NCBI GenBank assembly: GCA_013373015.1
Contig: JABXIQ010000002.1
Location: 121,838 to 185,837 of the forward strand
Reading direction: 5' to 3'
Source of the DNA: Kangiellaceae bacterium
GTDB taxonomy: Bacteria > Pseudomonadota > Gammaproteobacteria > Enterobacterales > Kangiellaceae
DNA: 64,000 nucleotides
The position numbers and the translations under genes are program-made. Shown piece after piece: positions 17,526-26,770 of this stretch. The notes beneath the pieces are model-generated. The model worked only from the letters and a program-made list of their open reading frames with translations, was not told where the DNA came from and searched no databases. Every line of letters begins with the position of its first letter. Positions within the stretch are counted from its first letter, which is position 1.

Positions 17526-18017
17526 ATGAGCACTGATAATCGATTGGCAAAGATAGTTAATAAAATAAAAGGATATCCTAAATTCTTACAGTTACCCGCG
17601 CTAAACTTTGTTCTGCGCCATACTGTTAAATTGGTAGGTACAGCTAAAGTCGAAGTTATTGAATTGACCAAAAGTCACTCTATTTTCAAGATTCAAAATC
17701 GAAAAAAAGTGCAAAACCATATTGGAACAATTCATGCAGCTGGTATGGCTTTGATTGCTGAAACCGCCACAGGAATGGTCGTTGGTATGAATGTACCTGA
17801 TGATAAAATCCCCGTCATCAAAACCATGAAAGTTGACTTTGTTAAACGTGCTAAAGGTGATTTAGTTGCTAAAGCACACTTAACCGATGAACAGCGTGAA
17901 TTGATCTTATCGACTGATAAGGGTGAGGTTGAAGTGGCAGTAACTGTTACCGATGAAGAGGGGAAAGAGCCGATTGAGGCCAAAATGATTTGGGCTTGGA
18001 CACCAAAGCGTCGTTAG
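17526..18017 (+). CDS. DUF4442 hotdog-fold protein, putative thioesterase
   Basis: A 163-residue protein with the DUF4442/PaaI-like hotdog pattern: QNHIGTIHAAGMALIAETATG (about 62-82) is the conserved N-x-x-G-x-x-x-x-A helix region. Such proteins may hydrolyse acyl-CoA, but the family is poorly characterised. The ATG follows AGGAATAATAC (AGGA at 17516-17519). It stands alone on the plus strand, divergent from the redoxin gene. Confidence 0.75.
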   Translation: MSTDNRLAKIVNKIKGYPKFLQLPALNFVLRHTVKLVGTAKVEVIELTKSHSIFKIQNRKKVQNHIGTIHAAGMALIAETATGMVVGMNVPDDKIPVIKTMKVDFVKRAKGDLVAKAHLTDEQRELILSTDKGEVEVAVTVTDEEGKEPIEAKMIWAWTPKRR

Positions 18018-18148
18018 AAACGGTTATCGTCTCGCTTAGTTTGTTAAATTGATATTCTTATGTCGTCGTTTTCTATGTGTAAACTTACTTCATAGAATAT
18101 TAATGTGCCGCGTAATCGTTTAGTTACTAGGTTTCAGCATTATATATT

Positions 18149-18822
18149 TTAGGTTGAGATGTACTCATAAAAATGTTTTGGGTCAACGTTAATCTTTAAT
18201 GGTTCATTTGGATTATTATTTATGTATCCTTGTGTAAAAATGGCAATCCTCCACTCATCTTGTGATATGAAAGGTTCAGCAGGATCTTTGCGTAACACAT
18301 CTGTGTCTATTGATTTGACAGCTATTGGCGGATATCCTCAAGAGTTAGTGGAGCGCTGGACAAGTTGTAAGACATAGTAAGAGCTGTACGCTGATATTTT
18401 ACCTGCCCAAATATATATGAAGTTACAGGAAGTTGTTTTGAAACTTGGAAAATAACTTCAGAACTTAAATCAGCTATACATTTTACTCCCATTGTAAATC
18501 CACCAAATTCTTCTCTCACTTTATCTGTAATACTCGTGCCATGCATTGATATTATATAATGCGGGACTATTTCGGTTCCTATACTTCCATTTCCTTGTAG
18601 AGATAAAGCTTGTGCTGATTTTGGTTTGAAGTGTAAAGGAAATCTACACAGTGTACTGTTAATACCTTCGGATATATCTGCTCGTGTATTATTTTCAATG
18701 CTTCTGTAATAATGACTTGAGCGTAGCCATATTGACCCATTTGATAATGTAGAGTTATAAACAGTTTTATTCATCGTTCTGAATATAATGGGACGATCTA
18801 ATTTTGTTTGAATGTAACTCAT
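18149..18822 (-). pseudogene. unrecognised protein gene with a frameshift
   Basis: The frame from ATG 18822 gives 166 residues, with WLRSSHYYRSIENNTRADISEG near the N terminus, and stops at 18322. The -1 frame continues at once with DTDVLRKDPAEPFISQDEWR and IAIFTQGYINNN, ending at 18149. The join lies between about 18325 and 18343. Restored, the protein would have about 224 residues. A segment W.RS..YYR.IE...R.D..EG early and a QDEWRIAI segment late recur in a family of uncharacterised bacterial proteins, from memory; no function is known to me. Gene alone on its strand, with AT-rich surroundings. Confidence 0.65.
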
Positions 18823-18939
18823 AAAATCAAAACTCTAGAGAAAAGTAACACTTTAATTTATAAGATAAATTTGATAAATAGCTAGCATAGGTAAGGTTAA
18901 GCATGCCCCTTAACATTTATCAAACATTGTAACTACTTT

Positions 18940-18966
18940 GTTGGGGTTCGCAAGCTCACCACCAAC
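18940..18966 (-). repeat. small inverted repeat after the paiB-like gene
   Basis: On the minus strand GTTGG and CCAAC enclose TGGTGAGCTTGCGAACC. The TGAGCTTG-CGAACC core resembles palindromic repeats containing GAGCTTGTCGAAC found in many proteobacteria. It lies directly after the stop codon and has no T tract. Confidence 0.4.
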
Positions 18967-19578
18967 CTACTTTAGTAGTTGATTTATAAACTCGTCAGCT
19001 CCATTCTTAGCACTGTTTTTCAATTTATCTCCCGCCAACTTAATATCTTCTTCAGTTTTATCTTTTGATAATTTATAACGTCCAATAATTTCATTAACTT
19101 GAATTTTAAAGCCAGTAATATGGTGTATGAGTCGAGCTGTTTTTTCTTCGGCGCGCTGTATTGTGAAATTGGGTTTATCAGATGGGCTATCTTGCTCAAA
19201 TTGTTCTGCCATTAGCTCCAATATTCGGTACAGTTCATCAGGTTCTTTGCTGGTTTGGCAATGGCCTTTGATATGCACTGATAGGCTGTTCCATGTAGGG
19301 AGTTGTTTGGTGGCGTAGTCATTGGGTGAGATATAACTATTTGGTCCATGGAAGATGACGGTAACTTTGTTATCATTTAAGTGTTCGCCATGTGGATTAT
19401 TGCCAGCTAAGTGACCATATAGATACAAGTCCCCATCAAGCTGCTCTAACATCAATGGTGCTTGTGTGACTTCAATTTCGCCATTATGAACGGATATCAC
19501 TGTGGCAAAAGGGAATTGCCGAATAAGCGGTAGTAGTTTATTGAGGTCATTTTCAAGGTGATATGAGGGTGGATACAT
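18967..19578 (-). CDS. FMN-binding negative transcriptional regulator, PaiB family
   Basis: A 203-residue protein. The start MYPPSYHLENDLNKLLPLI and the segments PLMLEQLDGDLYLYGHLAGNNP and HGPNSYISPNDYA are characteristic of PaiB-type flavin-reductase-fold proteins. B. subtilis PaiB affects sporulation and protease genes; in proteobacteria the family is usually taken as an FMN-binding protein or N-acetyltransferase partner without proof. No PaiA neighbour is present. The ATG is preceded by a weak GGCAAGCCC. Confidence 0.85.
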   Translation of the reverse strand: MYPPSYHLENDLNKLLPLIRQFPFATVISVHNGEIEVTQAPLMLEQLDGDLYLYGHLAGNNPHGEHLNDNKVTVIFHGPNSYISPNDYATKQLPTWNSLSVHIKGHCQTSKEPDELYRILELMAEQFEQDSPSDKPNFTIQRAEEKTARLIHHITGFKIQVNEIIGRYKLSKDKTEEDIKLAGDKLKNSAKNGADEFINQLLK

Positions 19579-19788
19579 GGGCTTGCCTTTATGCTATGAG
19601 TCGTTGTGTTGTGAGTTATGTTGAGACTTATTTTGGTTTTGTGTCTATGTGTCTGTCAAATTTCGTTGAAATAGCGGTATTCCTTGGGAATTTGGCTAGG
19701 CACTGATCGGGATATTGGTTAAAATACACCACTTTTACGGCATTGGCTATATGGCCTTGCCAGTACATAAAACATAAGAAGATAGTTG

Positions 19789-20887
19789 ATGTTGGAAGTA
19801 AATCCTATTCGTGAACATTTGAAAGATATGTCTGAGCGTTTGACAACGCTTAGGGGGTATCTTTGACTTTGATGCCAAACAAGAACGATTAGAAGAAGTT
19901 TCAAGAGAATTAGAGCAACCTGATATTTGGAATGATCAGGAGCGAGCCCAATCCTTAGGGCAAGAGCGTGCTAAGTTGGAAGCGGTAGTTGAAACCATGA
20001 TTAATTTGGAATCGAGTATTGCTGATAACCAAGATTTGCTTGAGATGTCTGTGGAAGAAAATGATGCTGATTCGGTTGAGATGATCGAAGTAGAAGCACA
20101 AGAGCTAGAATCTCAATTGGCAAAGTTAGAGTTTCGACGTATGTTTTCGGGCGAGATGGACGAAAACAATTGTTATTTGGATATTCAATCGGGTTCTGGC
20201 GGAACTGAAGCACAAGACTGGGCGAGCATGATATTGCGTATGTATTTACGCTGGTGTGAGTCGCGTGGTTTTAAAACAGAAATTACCGAAGAGTCGGCTG
20301 GCGAAGTTGCTGGCTTAAAAAGTGCAACTATCAAGGTTGACGGCGAATATGCTTACGGTTGGTTGCGTACGGAGACAGGGGTGCACCGCTTGGTGCGTAA
20401 ATCGCCTTTTGATTCGGGTAATCGTCGCCATACGTCATTTGCTTCTGTGTTTGTGTATCCAGAGGTTGACGATGATATTGATATCGAAATCAATCCTGCG
20501 GATTTGCGCACAGATACTTTTCGAGCTTCGGGAGCAGGTGGTCAGCACGTTAATAAAACTGATTCGGCGATTCGTATCACTCACTTGCCGACTAATATTG
20601 TAGTGCAGTGTCAAAACGACCGCTCACAGCACAAAAACCGTGCTGAAGCGATGAAAATGCTCAAAGCAAAGCTTTATGAGATGGAGATTCAAAAGCAGCA
20701 GGCAGAGCAACAAGCGATGGAAGAGGGAAAATCGGATATTGGCTGGGGTAGTCAAATTCGATCCTATGTTCTTGATCAGTCGCGAATTAAAGATTTAAGA
20801 ACAGGTTATGAATCATCGAATACGCAATCAGTGTTGGATGGTGATTTAGACTCGTTTATAGAAGCATCTCTCAAGGCGGGAGTATAA
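19789..20887 (+). CDS. prfB: peptide chain release factor 2 (programmed +1 frameshift)
   Basis: Recognises UAA/UGA stop codons. The gene starts at ATG 19789, reads 25 codons to an in-frame TGA at 19864-19866, and continues in the +1 frame from GAC at 19865. Joined, it gives 365 residues, the E. coli length. The stop-codon recognition tripeptide SPF ([14 protein letters not shown]) and the catalytic GGQ ([14 protein letters not shown]) are present. lysS follows, as in E. coli. The frameshift is autoregulatory: low RF2 favours the shift. No residue is missing. Confidence 0.97.
19852..19867 (+). promoter_or_regulatory. prfB: prfB programmed +1 frameshift site
   Basis: AGGGGGTATCTTTGAC combines an internal Shine-Dalgarno-like AGGGGG, the slippery CTT codon and the in-frame TGA followed by C. 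It is the same as the E. coli site as I recall it. The ribosome slips from CTT to TTT and continues in the +1 frame. Confidence 0.97.
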
Positions 20888-20890
20888 TAA

Positions 20891-20972
20891 GTCATTGCGA
20901 GCCGCGAGTAATCGAGTGGCGCGGCAATCTTAATAAGATGGCTTTGTCTTAATCACTCCTCGTAATGACGAG
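20891..20972. repeat. palindromic intergenic repeat between prfB and lysS
   Basis: GTCATTGCGAG (20891-20901) and CTCGTAATGAC (20959-20969) are inverted arms (one G-T pair) around about 57 bases. The arm sequence is that of a widespread family of short bacterial intergenic repeats starting with GTCATTGCGAG. Its GC-richer interior contrasts with the flanks. It would be transcribed with prfB-lysS. Confidence 0.7.
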
Positions 20973-21046
20973 ATAGTAGTAGCAACAAAGAATTTAAAGT
21001 AGTAAGAAATGATCATCATAGTGATGAAAGAGGTGAAACAGAAAAA

Positions 21047-22546
21047 ATGAGCAATCAAGAAACCCCAGTAGTTGACGTTAACGAGCAAATTACACTTCGT
21101 AAGCAAAAGTTAGCGGATAAACGAAAACAGGGGATTGCCTTCCCGAATGATTTCCGACGTGATTATGTAGCATCTGATGTGGCGGCTGAGTTTGGCGAAA
21201 AAGAAAAAGCTGAACTGGAAGATATTGGTAAGAAGGTTAAGGTTGCTGGCCGTATTATGTTATTCCGTAATATGGGTAAAGCGTCTTTTATCACTATTCA
21301 AGACATGTCTGGTCGTTTGCAATCTTATGTACGCAAAGATCAGGTTGGTGATGAAGTTTATGATGATTTTAAAACATGGGATATTGGCGATATTGTTGGT
21401 ATCGAAGGGACGGTTTTCAAAACCAATAAAGGTGAGCTTTCAGTTAAAGCATCCTCTATTCGCTTATTAACTAAAGCATTGCGTCCATTACCGGATAAAT
21501 GGGGCGGCTTGTCCGATCAAGAAACTCGTTACCGTCAGCGTTATGTTGACTTGATCGTAAACCAAGAGTCTCGTGCAACTTTTGTAGCTCGCTCAAAAGT
21601 AGTTAAAACTATTCGTGATTTCTTAGAAGCGCGTGACTTCCTTGAAGTAGAAACCCCAATGATGCACGTTATCCCTGGAGGTGCTTCAGCGCGTCCATTT
21701 GAAACACATCATAATGCTTTGGACATGCCTCTGTTTTTACGAATTGCTCCAGAGCTTTATTTGAAGCGTTTGGTTGTTGGTGGCCTTGAAAAAGTGTTTG
21801 AAATTAACCGTAATTTCCGTAACGAAGGTTTATCAACACGTCACAACCCAGAATTTACTATGCTTGAGTTCTATTGGGGCTATGCAGATTATCAAGATTT
21901 GATGAATCTAACGGAAGATATGTTGCGCTATACAGTTGAAACCGTTTTAGGCAAAACTGTTTTTGAGTCGAGTGGTGAAACCTATGATTTTGGCAAACCA
22001 TTTGAGCGTATGACGGTGCTTGAAGCAATTATCAAATACAAGCCAGAAATCACTCTTGATCAATTGTCTGACTTAGATTCAGCGCGCGCGGTAGCAAAAA
22101 ATTTGCACATTAAACTAGAAGACAGTTGGGGCTTGGGTCGTGTACAAATCGAAATTTTCGAAGAAGTGGCAGAGCATAAGTTAATTCAACCAACTTTTAT
22201 CACAGCTTACCCAGCAGAAGTGTCTCCACTAGCGCGTCGAAACGATGACAACCCATTTATCACAGACCGCTTTGAATTCTTCGCTGGCGGACGTGAATTG
22301 GCTAATGGATTCTCTGAGTTGAATGATGCCGAAGATCAAGCTGCTCGTTTCATGGAACAGGTCGAAGCTAAAGATTCTGGTGATGATGAAGCGATGCATT
22401 ATGATGCTGATTATATTCGTGCATTAGAGTATGGCTTGCCGCCTACAGCTGGTGAAGGTATTGGCATTGATCGTTTGGTGATGTTGCTAACAGACAGCCC
22501 TTCGATACGAGATGTTTTGTTATTCCCGCATATGCGTCCAGAATAA
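21047..22546 (+). CDS. lysS: lysyl-tRNA synthetase (class II)
   Basis: Charges tRNA-Lys. The 499-residue protein has the N-terminal OB-fold anticodon domain ([20 protein letters not shown], about 66-85) and the class II catalytic core. Motif 2 is [20 protein letters not shown] and motif 3 is [15 protein letters not shown] near the C terminus. The ATG follows GAGGTGAAACAGAAAAA. It stands 159 bases after prfB with the palindromic repeat in between. Confidence 0.97.
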   Translation: MSNQETPVVDVNEQITLRKQKLADKRKQGIAFPNDFRRDYVASDVAAEFGEKEKAELEDIGKKVKVAGRIMLFRNMGKASFITIQDMSGRLQSYVRKDQVGDEVYDDFKTWDIGDIVGIEGTVFKTNKGELSVKASSIRLLTKALRPLPDKWGGLSDQETRYRQRYVDLIVNQESRATFVARSKVVKTIRDFLEARDFLEVETPMMHVIPGGASARPFETHHNALDMPLFLRIAPELYLKRLVVGGLEKVFEINRNFRNEGLSTRHNPEFTMLEFYWGYADYQDLMNLTEDMLRYTVETVLGKTVFESSGETYDFGKPFERMTVLEAIIKYKPEITLDQLSDLDSARAVAKNLHIKLEDSWGLGRVQIEIFEEVAEHKLIQPTFITAYPAEVSPLARRNDDNPFITDRFEFFAGGRELANGFSELNDAEDQAARFMEQVEAKDSGDDEAMHYDADYIRALEYGLPPTAGEGIGIDRLVMLLTDSPSIRDVLLFPHMRPE

Positions 22547-22558
22547 AATCTGGACTTT
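22536..22558 (+). terminator. weak hairpin over the lysS stop
   Basis: GTCCAGA-ATAAAA-TCTGGAC, a 7-base perfect stem spanning the stop codon, followed only by TTT. It may be a weak terminator or a 3'-end stabiliser. Confidence 0.35.
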
Positions 22559-22604
22559 CGTTTGCCATGGAGGGCAGTAGCATTACATAGTAAGTAATAG
22601 GGAA

Positions 22605-24158
22605 TCATAGCATTGAACAAATTGACGTAGGGGCTTTAGTTTCTTCGTTAATTGTAAGTACAGGATACAATTCTGTTAACTCTTCATAGATTTCGGGATA
22701 CTTGAGTTTTATAACAAACATTCTAGAGAGGTGGTGTTCATCTATCGTTCTTGTATCAGGCTTTAAAGCTTTAACTATTTCAACTAGATCTTTATCTTTA
22801 TAAAGCATACGTTGGCTGTTTAAAGCAGCATGCAGCGGATCTTCTCCATATTCCTTGGTTTTATAGGGATACCCTTCTTCTATAAGGTAATTTTGCAATG
22901 ACAAGTTATTTTTTATAACTGCATAATACATCATACTTAGTCCATTACTATCCCCATAAAGTGTATCCATACCTACTTTTTGTAGTGCTTCTATGTCCTT
23001 CGAACTAATATTTTTTTGGTATAAAACTAAATCACTAAAAGAAAATTGTTTTGGTATGTATCCGTGATCTTTCAAAATAATCAGCGTATCTCTATCAAAC
23101 CGAAAGAGCTCGAAGAAAAATTGATTGCGTTGTTTATTATTGAGCTCGATAGTATTAGCCAAATCAATAGCTTCATTATATTGTTTTTGAGATGCCAGCC
23201 TCCATATACGGTTTAGCCTTTTATCATTTGGCAATTGTGAGCGGTTATTGCCTTTTTCTCTTTTAATATAGCAATCCACTAAAGAAGGATCGATAAACGA
23301 TAGAGCAGATGTAATTGAGTGTATGTCATTACTATAAAGTTTTTTATATTCAGCTATAAGCTGATTAGGATCTTTATAACGTATTTTTTTGTTAAGATCG
23401 CTTAGATAGTTTTCACAGTGCTTATAATATTTTACAACGTCACTATCGCCAAGTTCCTTAGCCAATAGAGTATCTTTCTCTTGTTGTAAGGCATTTTTTA
23501 AGCGATTATGCTTTTCTTCTTGTAACAAACTCTTTCTAATGGGTATTGATTGTATATCAAGAGAGTGTAGTTTCTTTATTTTACTTAAGTCATCTTGTGA
23601 AAAGAAATAATGTTTATTGGCTAGCACAGAGCCATGGCCATAATAATTTTCTTGTTCAAGCCAATTCTTATCAAGGCGTATTTCCATCCCTTTTGCAATA
23701 AGCGTCTTTACTATCTGAACGGTGTTTTTATTATTTACATCTTTGATCAATGCATGCAAAGCTATTTCAAGCGTATTTCCTAAGTAATTATCTTGGGTAA
23801 GGGGCGCTCCTTTATCTAGCAAATGATGAAAAACTTCTGCCCGAGAGTGTAAGGCTGCATGATCAATTAATGTTAATGGACTACGCGATTGAGCAGCAGT
23901 AATTTCATTGACATCGTTTAATGAATTTAAGAGCAGTAAAATGTCTTGATCATTTACTTCAGGATCTTTCATGAAGTGGGCAATATCATCTGCTGTTACT
24001 GTAATAGTAGATAATATTTTTTGCTTCTGCTGATGGCTATTTTGTTTAAAGTTTTCTAAATCTTCTTGTGGAACTTTAGGAGATAACTCAATATAGTCAG
24101 GTAGTTTGTCTCTTATATGCTCCTCAACCAGTGTTCTGATATTTTTTTTGTCCTTCAA
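22605..24158 (-). CDS. ankyrin-repeat-like protein of unknown function (probably 3' part of a broken or slipping gene)
   Basis: A 517-residue frame. Helical repeat segments typical of degenerate ankyrin repeats are visible: SPLTLIDHAALHSRAEVFHH with LLDKGAPLTQDN (about 92-123), TVQIVKTLIAKGMEIRL, and later GLSMMYYAVIKNNLSLQNYL with EEGYP and DPLHAALNSQ. The only possible start is TTG 24158, without a ribosome-binding site and inside the preceding frame. The frames probably join at the eight-A run, so this is likely the C-terminal part of one protein of about 648 residues with the membrane-anchored N terminus encoded upstream. Base composition is more AT-rich than in the neighbouring housekeeping genes, so a variable gene is plausible. 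Confidence 0.65.
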   Translation of the reverse strand: MKDKKNIRTLVEEHIRDKLPDYIELSPKVPQEDLENFKQNSHQQKQKILSTITVTADDIAHFMKDPEVNDQDILLLLNSLNDVNEITAAQSRSPLTLIDHAALHSRAEVFHHLLDKGAPLTQDNYLGNTLEIALHALIKDVNNKNTVQIVKTLIAKGMEIRLDKNWLEQENYYGHGSVLANKHYFFSQDDLSKIKKLHSLDIQSIPIRKSLLQEEKHNRLKNALQQEKDTLLAKELGDSDVVKYYKHCENYLSDLNKKIRYKDPNQLIAEYKKLYSNDIHSITSALSFIDPSLVDCYIKREKGNNRSQLPNDKRLNRIWRLASQKQYNEAIDLANTIELNNKQRNQFFFELFRFDRDTLIILKDHGYIPKQFSFSDLVLYQKNISSKDIEALQKVGMDTLYGDSNGLSMMYYAVIKNNLSLQNYLIEEGYPYKTKEYGEDPLHAALNSQRMLYKDKDLVEIVKALKPDTRTIDEHHLSRMFVIKLKYPEIYEELTELYPVLTINEETKAPTSICSML

Positions 24159-24549
24159 AGCGGCTCATTTGCTTAAGTTGAGATAGTCTCCAATCAGTAG
24201 CAAAGTTAACATTTTGAAAGTGATCAATAGCGACAGTAATTTCATCCAGACTGTAACCTTGTTCTATGAATTGATCCCAGTTGTGTTTTTTAGTTTCGAT
24301 AAACTGTTGATGAATTTTCGCAATATCTGAATCTAAGGCTCTGCATGAAAGATAGGATATTGGCTGACTGTTGTATTGTGATTTTTGCTTTATATTGGTA
24401 TTAGCAATCAAACTCTCTGCTTCTGGCTTATTTGAGCTATTGGATTGGAGCTGTTTCCTTTCAGGTTTTAGTAGCAAAATAAAGGAAACCAGCATTATTA
24501 AAATTAATATTCCAACTATTATTTTATTTTTCATTATTTGTTCGTCCAT
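24124..24549 (-). CDS. membrane-anchored protein of unknown function (5' part of the ankyrin locus)
   Basis: A 141-residue frame with one N-terminal transmembrane helix (about residues 8-27, IIVGILILIMLVSFILLL) and a polar rest: a Ser/Asn/Gln linker, then HNWDQFIEQGYSLDEI. It ends four codons after an eight-A run (24142-24149 on the plus strand), overlapping the next frame by 35 bases. A +1 shift in the A run gives QKNIRTLVEEHIRDKL and continues into the ankyrin-like frame. The start could be ATG 24549 or 24534. The helix would place the ankyrin part in the periplasm or cytoplasm depending on orientation; charges before the helix are weak. Confidence 0.55.
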   Translation of the reverse strand: MDEQIMKNKIIVGILILIMLVSFILLLKPERKQLQSNSSNKPEAESLIANTNIKQKSQYNSQPISYLSCRALDSDIAKIHQQFIETKKHNWDQFIEQGYSLDEITVAIDHFQNVNFATDWRLSQLKQMSRFEGQKKYQNTG

Positions 24550-24608
24550 TCACGCCTAATTAGTCCAACGCTTTTATATCATAACTGAGTGTTTTAGTGT
24601 AGATGTGA

Positions 24609-24636
24609 TAAAAAAGGAAGCAATTTGCCTCCTTTT
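24609..24636 (-). terminator. terminator of fabA-fabB
   Basis: On the minus strand AAAAGGAGGCAA / TTGCTTCCTTTT (one G-U pair) is followed by a T tract. It lies about 27 bases after the fabB stop. Confidence 0.8.
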
Positions 24637-24662
24637 GATTTTTGATAAACTTGAAAGTCGTA

Positions 24663-25880
24663 TTAAACTTTTTCAAACAGCAATGAACAGTTGGTTCCAC
24701 CAAAGCCAAAACTGTTGGATAAGAAGCAGTTAATTTCAGTATTGTCCATGCGTTCGCGGACTATTGGCAATCCTTCAGCTTTTTCATCAAGCTCAACAAT
24801 ATTAGCTGATGCAGCGATAAAGTTTTCTTTCATCATAATTAATGAATAAACTGCTTCGTGCACGCCCGTTGCTCCCAGCGAGTGACCCGCAAGTGATTTG
24901 GTTGAGCCGATATAAGGAATTCGCTCGTTTTTGCCAAACACTTCTTGAATTGCGCTTAATTCAGCTGTATCACCTACAGGAGTGCTAGTGCCGTGAGTAT
25001 TGATGTAATCAACAGGTTTATGAGCTGTTGCCAATGCCATTTGCATACAGCGAGCCGCACCTTCACCAGATGGGGCAACCATATCGTAACCATCAGATGT
25101 GGCGCCATAACCTGTAATTTCAGCGTAAATTTTTGCTCCACGTGCTTTGGCGTGCTCGTACTCTTCTAGTACTAAACAGCCACCGCCTGAAGAAATCACA
25201 AAGCCATCACGAGTTGCGTCATACGGGCGAGAGGCAGTTTCAGGCGTGTCGTTGTATTTGCTGGAAAGGGCTCCCATTGCGTCAAATAGTACGGTTAAGC
25301 GCCAATCTTCTTCTTCACCGCCGCCTGCAAACATGACGTCTTGTTTACCCATTGCGATTTGCTCGTACGCATTGCCAATACAGTGTGCACTGGTCGCGCA
25401 AGCTGAAGTAATGCTGTAGTTGATCCCTTTGATTTGGAAGGGTGTGGCAAGACATGCTGAAGTGGTGCTGCCCATAGTTTTGGGCACCGCGTATGGACCA
25501 ATGCGTTTTGGACCACGTTCTTTGGCAATATCGATCGATTCAACTTGTGTGCCTTGAGAGCCGCCGCCAGAACCCATAATTAAGCCTGTACGAGGATTAG
25601 AAACTAAGTCTTCGCTTAAACCTGCGTCATCAATGGCTTGTTGCATGGAAATATAAGCATAGGCGGCTGCATCACCCATAAAACGGAGTTTTTTGCGGTC
25701 GATATGTTCTGCCACGTCGATATCTGGTTTTCCCGCTAAATGACTACGCAGACCGTGCTCTTCGTAGGCATCAATCTTCTTGATACCTGATTTGCCTTGG
25801 CGCAATGCTTCGGTAACTTCACTTACATTGTTTCCTAAACAAGAAACAATGCCCATACCTGTAACTACAACTCTTTTCAT
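24663..25880 (-). CDS. fabB: 3-oxoacyl-ACP synthase I
   Basis: Elongates unsaturated acyl-ACP in type II fatty acid synthesis. A 405-residue thiolase-fold protein with the catalytic cysteine in SACATSAHC (about 159-167) and the two histidines in [10 protein letters not shown] (about 295) and GHSLGATG (about 330). The C-terminal [15 protein letters not shown] is typical. It is 27 bases downstream of fabA. The FabB rather than FabF assignment rests on that pairing and length. Confidence 0.95.
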   Translation of the reverse strand: MKRVVVTGMGIVSCLGNNVSEVTEALRQGKSGIKKIDAYEEHGLRSHLAGKPDIDVAEHIDRKKLRFMGDAAAYAYISMQQAIDDAGLSEDLVSNPRTGLIMGSGGGSQGTQVESIDIAKERGPKRIGPYAVPKTMGSTTSACLATPFQIKGINYSITSACATSAHCIGNAYEQIAMGKQDVMFAGGGEEEDWRLTVLFDAMGALSSKYNDTPETASRPYDATRDGFVISSGGGCLVLEEYEHAKARGAKIYAEITGYGATSDGYDMVAPSGEGAARCMQMALATAHKPVDYINTHGTSTPVGDTAELSAIQEVFGKNERIPYIGSTKSLAGHSLGATGVHEAVYSLIMMKENFIAASANIVELDEKAEGLPIVRERMDNTEINCFLSNSFGFGGTNCSLLFEKV

Positions 25881-25907
25881 AATTTGAATACTTTTCTTTC
25901 TAATGTA

Positions 25908-26450
25908 TTAAAAATCTGCGGTTGATTGGAAAAGCCCAACGCGCAAATCTTTGGTCGAATAAATTTCTCTGCCGTCTACTAACATTTTACCATCTGCAAT
26001 CACCATTTTTAGTTTTCGGGTGATCACACGCTTTATATCTATCACGTAAGTGACCAATTTGGCGGTTGGTAATACCTGACCTGTAAATTTAATTTCGCCA
26101 GCACCTAAAGCGCGGCCTTTTCCAGGATGGCCAAGCCAGGGCAAGAAAAAACCAGACAACTGCCATAGTGCGTCAACGCCTAAACAGCCTGGCATTACTG
26201 GGTCATCCTGAAAGTGACAGTCAAAAAACCATAACTTGGGATTAATATCCAGTTCGGCAACAATTTGTCCTTTATTATACTCACCGCCATCTTTTTGGAT
26301 ACGGGTAATTCGATCCATCATTAACATATTTTCAATCGGCAACTTGGCGTTGCCTTGGCCAAACATTTTGCCATGACCACAGTCGATAAGCTCTTGTTTG
26401 TTATAAGATGATTTTTGTTCAAAAGGTAGAAGATGTTCTGAATTTTGCAT
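25908..26450 (-). CDS. fabA: 3-hydroxydecanoyl-ACP dehydratase/isomerase
   Basis: Introduces the double bond at C10 for anaerobic unsaturated fatty acid synthesis. It has 180 residues (E. coli 172). The hotdog-fold active site is seen as [20 protein letters not shown] (about residues 75-94), with catalytic His in CHF and Asp in [10 protein letters not shown]. Its pairing with fabB is the standard gammaproteobacterial operon. Confidence 0.97.
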   Translation of the reverse strand: MQNSEHLLPFEQKSSYNKQELIDCGHGKMFGQGNAKLPIENMLMMDRITRIQKDGGEYNKGQIVAELDINPKLWFFDCHFQDDPVMPGCLGVDALWQLSGFFLPWLGHPGKGRALGAGEIKFTGQVLPTAKLVTYVIDIKRVITRKLKMVIADGKMLVDGREIYSTKDLRVGLFQSTADF

Positions 26451-26468
26451 ATTACCAGCTCTTAAACA

Positions 26469-26483
26469 CCTGTTTGAAACAGG
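26469..26483. promoter_or_regulatory. palindrome upstream of fabA
   Basis: CCTGTTT-G-AAACAGG, a perfect 15-base palindrome 18 bases upstream of the fabA start. In E. coli fabA is controlled by FabR and FadR; this sequence matches neither consensus that I know, so it is only a candidate operator. Confidence 0.4.
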
Positions 26484-26598
26484 CTTGATTGTTTGTTAGT
26501 GGTCGCATTATGCACAAAAATAGTGCTCAACGTGGTTGGAGCAGATGAAAATTAAACGTAAATGGTTAAGAAAAACGACAAAAATTGATGTGCCTCAA

Positions 26599-26623
26599 TA
26601 AAAAAGCCCCAGAAAACTGGGGC
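26599..26623 (-). terminator. terminator of the SGNH lipoprotein gene
   Basis: GCCCCAG-AAAA-CTGGGGC, followed on the minus strand by TTTTTTATT. A strong Rho-independent form, about 150 bases after the stop at 26771. The stretch 26624-26770 holds nothing else I can identify. Confidence 0.85.
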
Positions 26624-26770
26624 ATAAAAAAGGTCAAAGGTCTTTTTAGGTTAGACATTATGAAAACCGTTATATAAATGAGAAGCGGTATTCATAATGA
26701 CTGACTGTATAGCAGGACTCTAAGAGTGTCAGTTTAGAGCCAAACCAAACCCTGACCATCAGGGATAAAA

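Noticed and set aside
24371..24559. Small plus-strand frame over the membrane-anchor gene
   Set aside because: It is the hydrophobic mirror of the transmembrane helix region with no other support.
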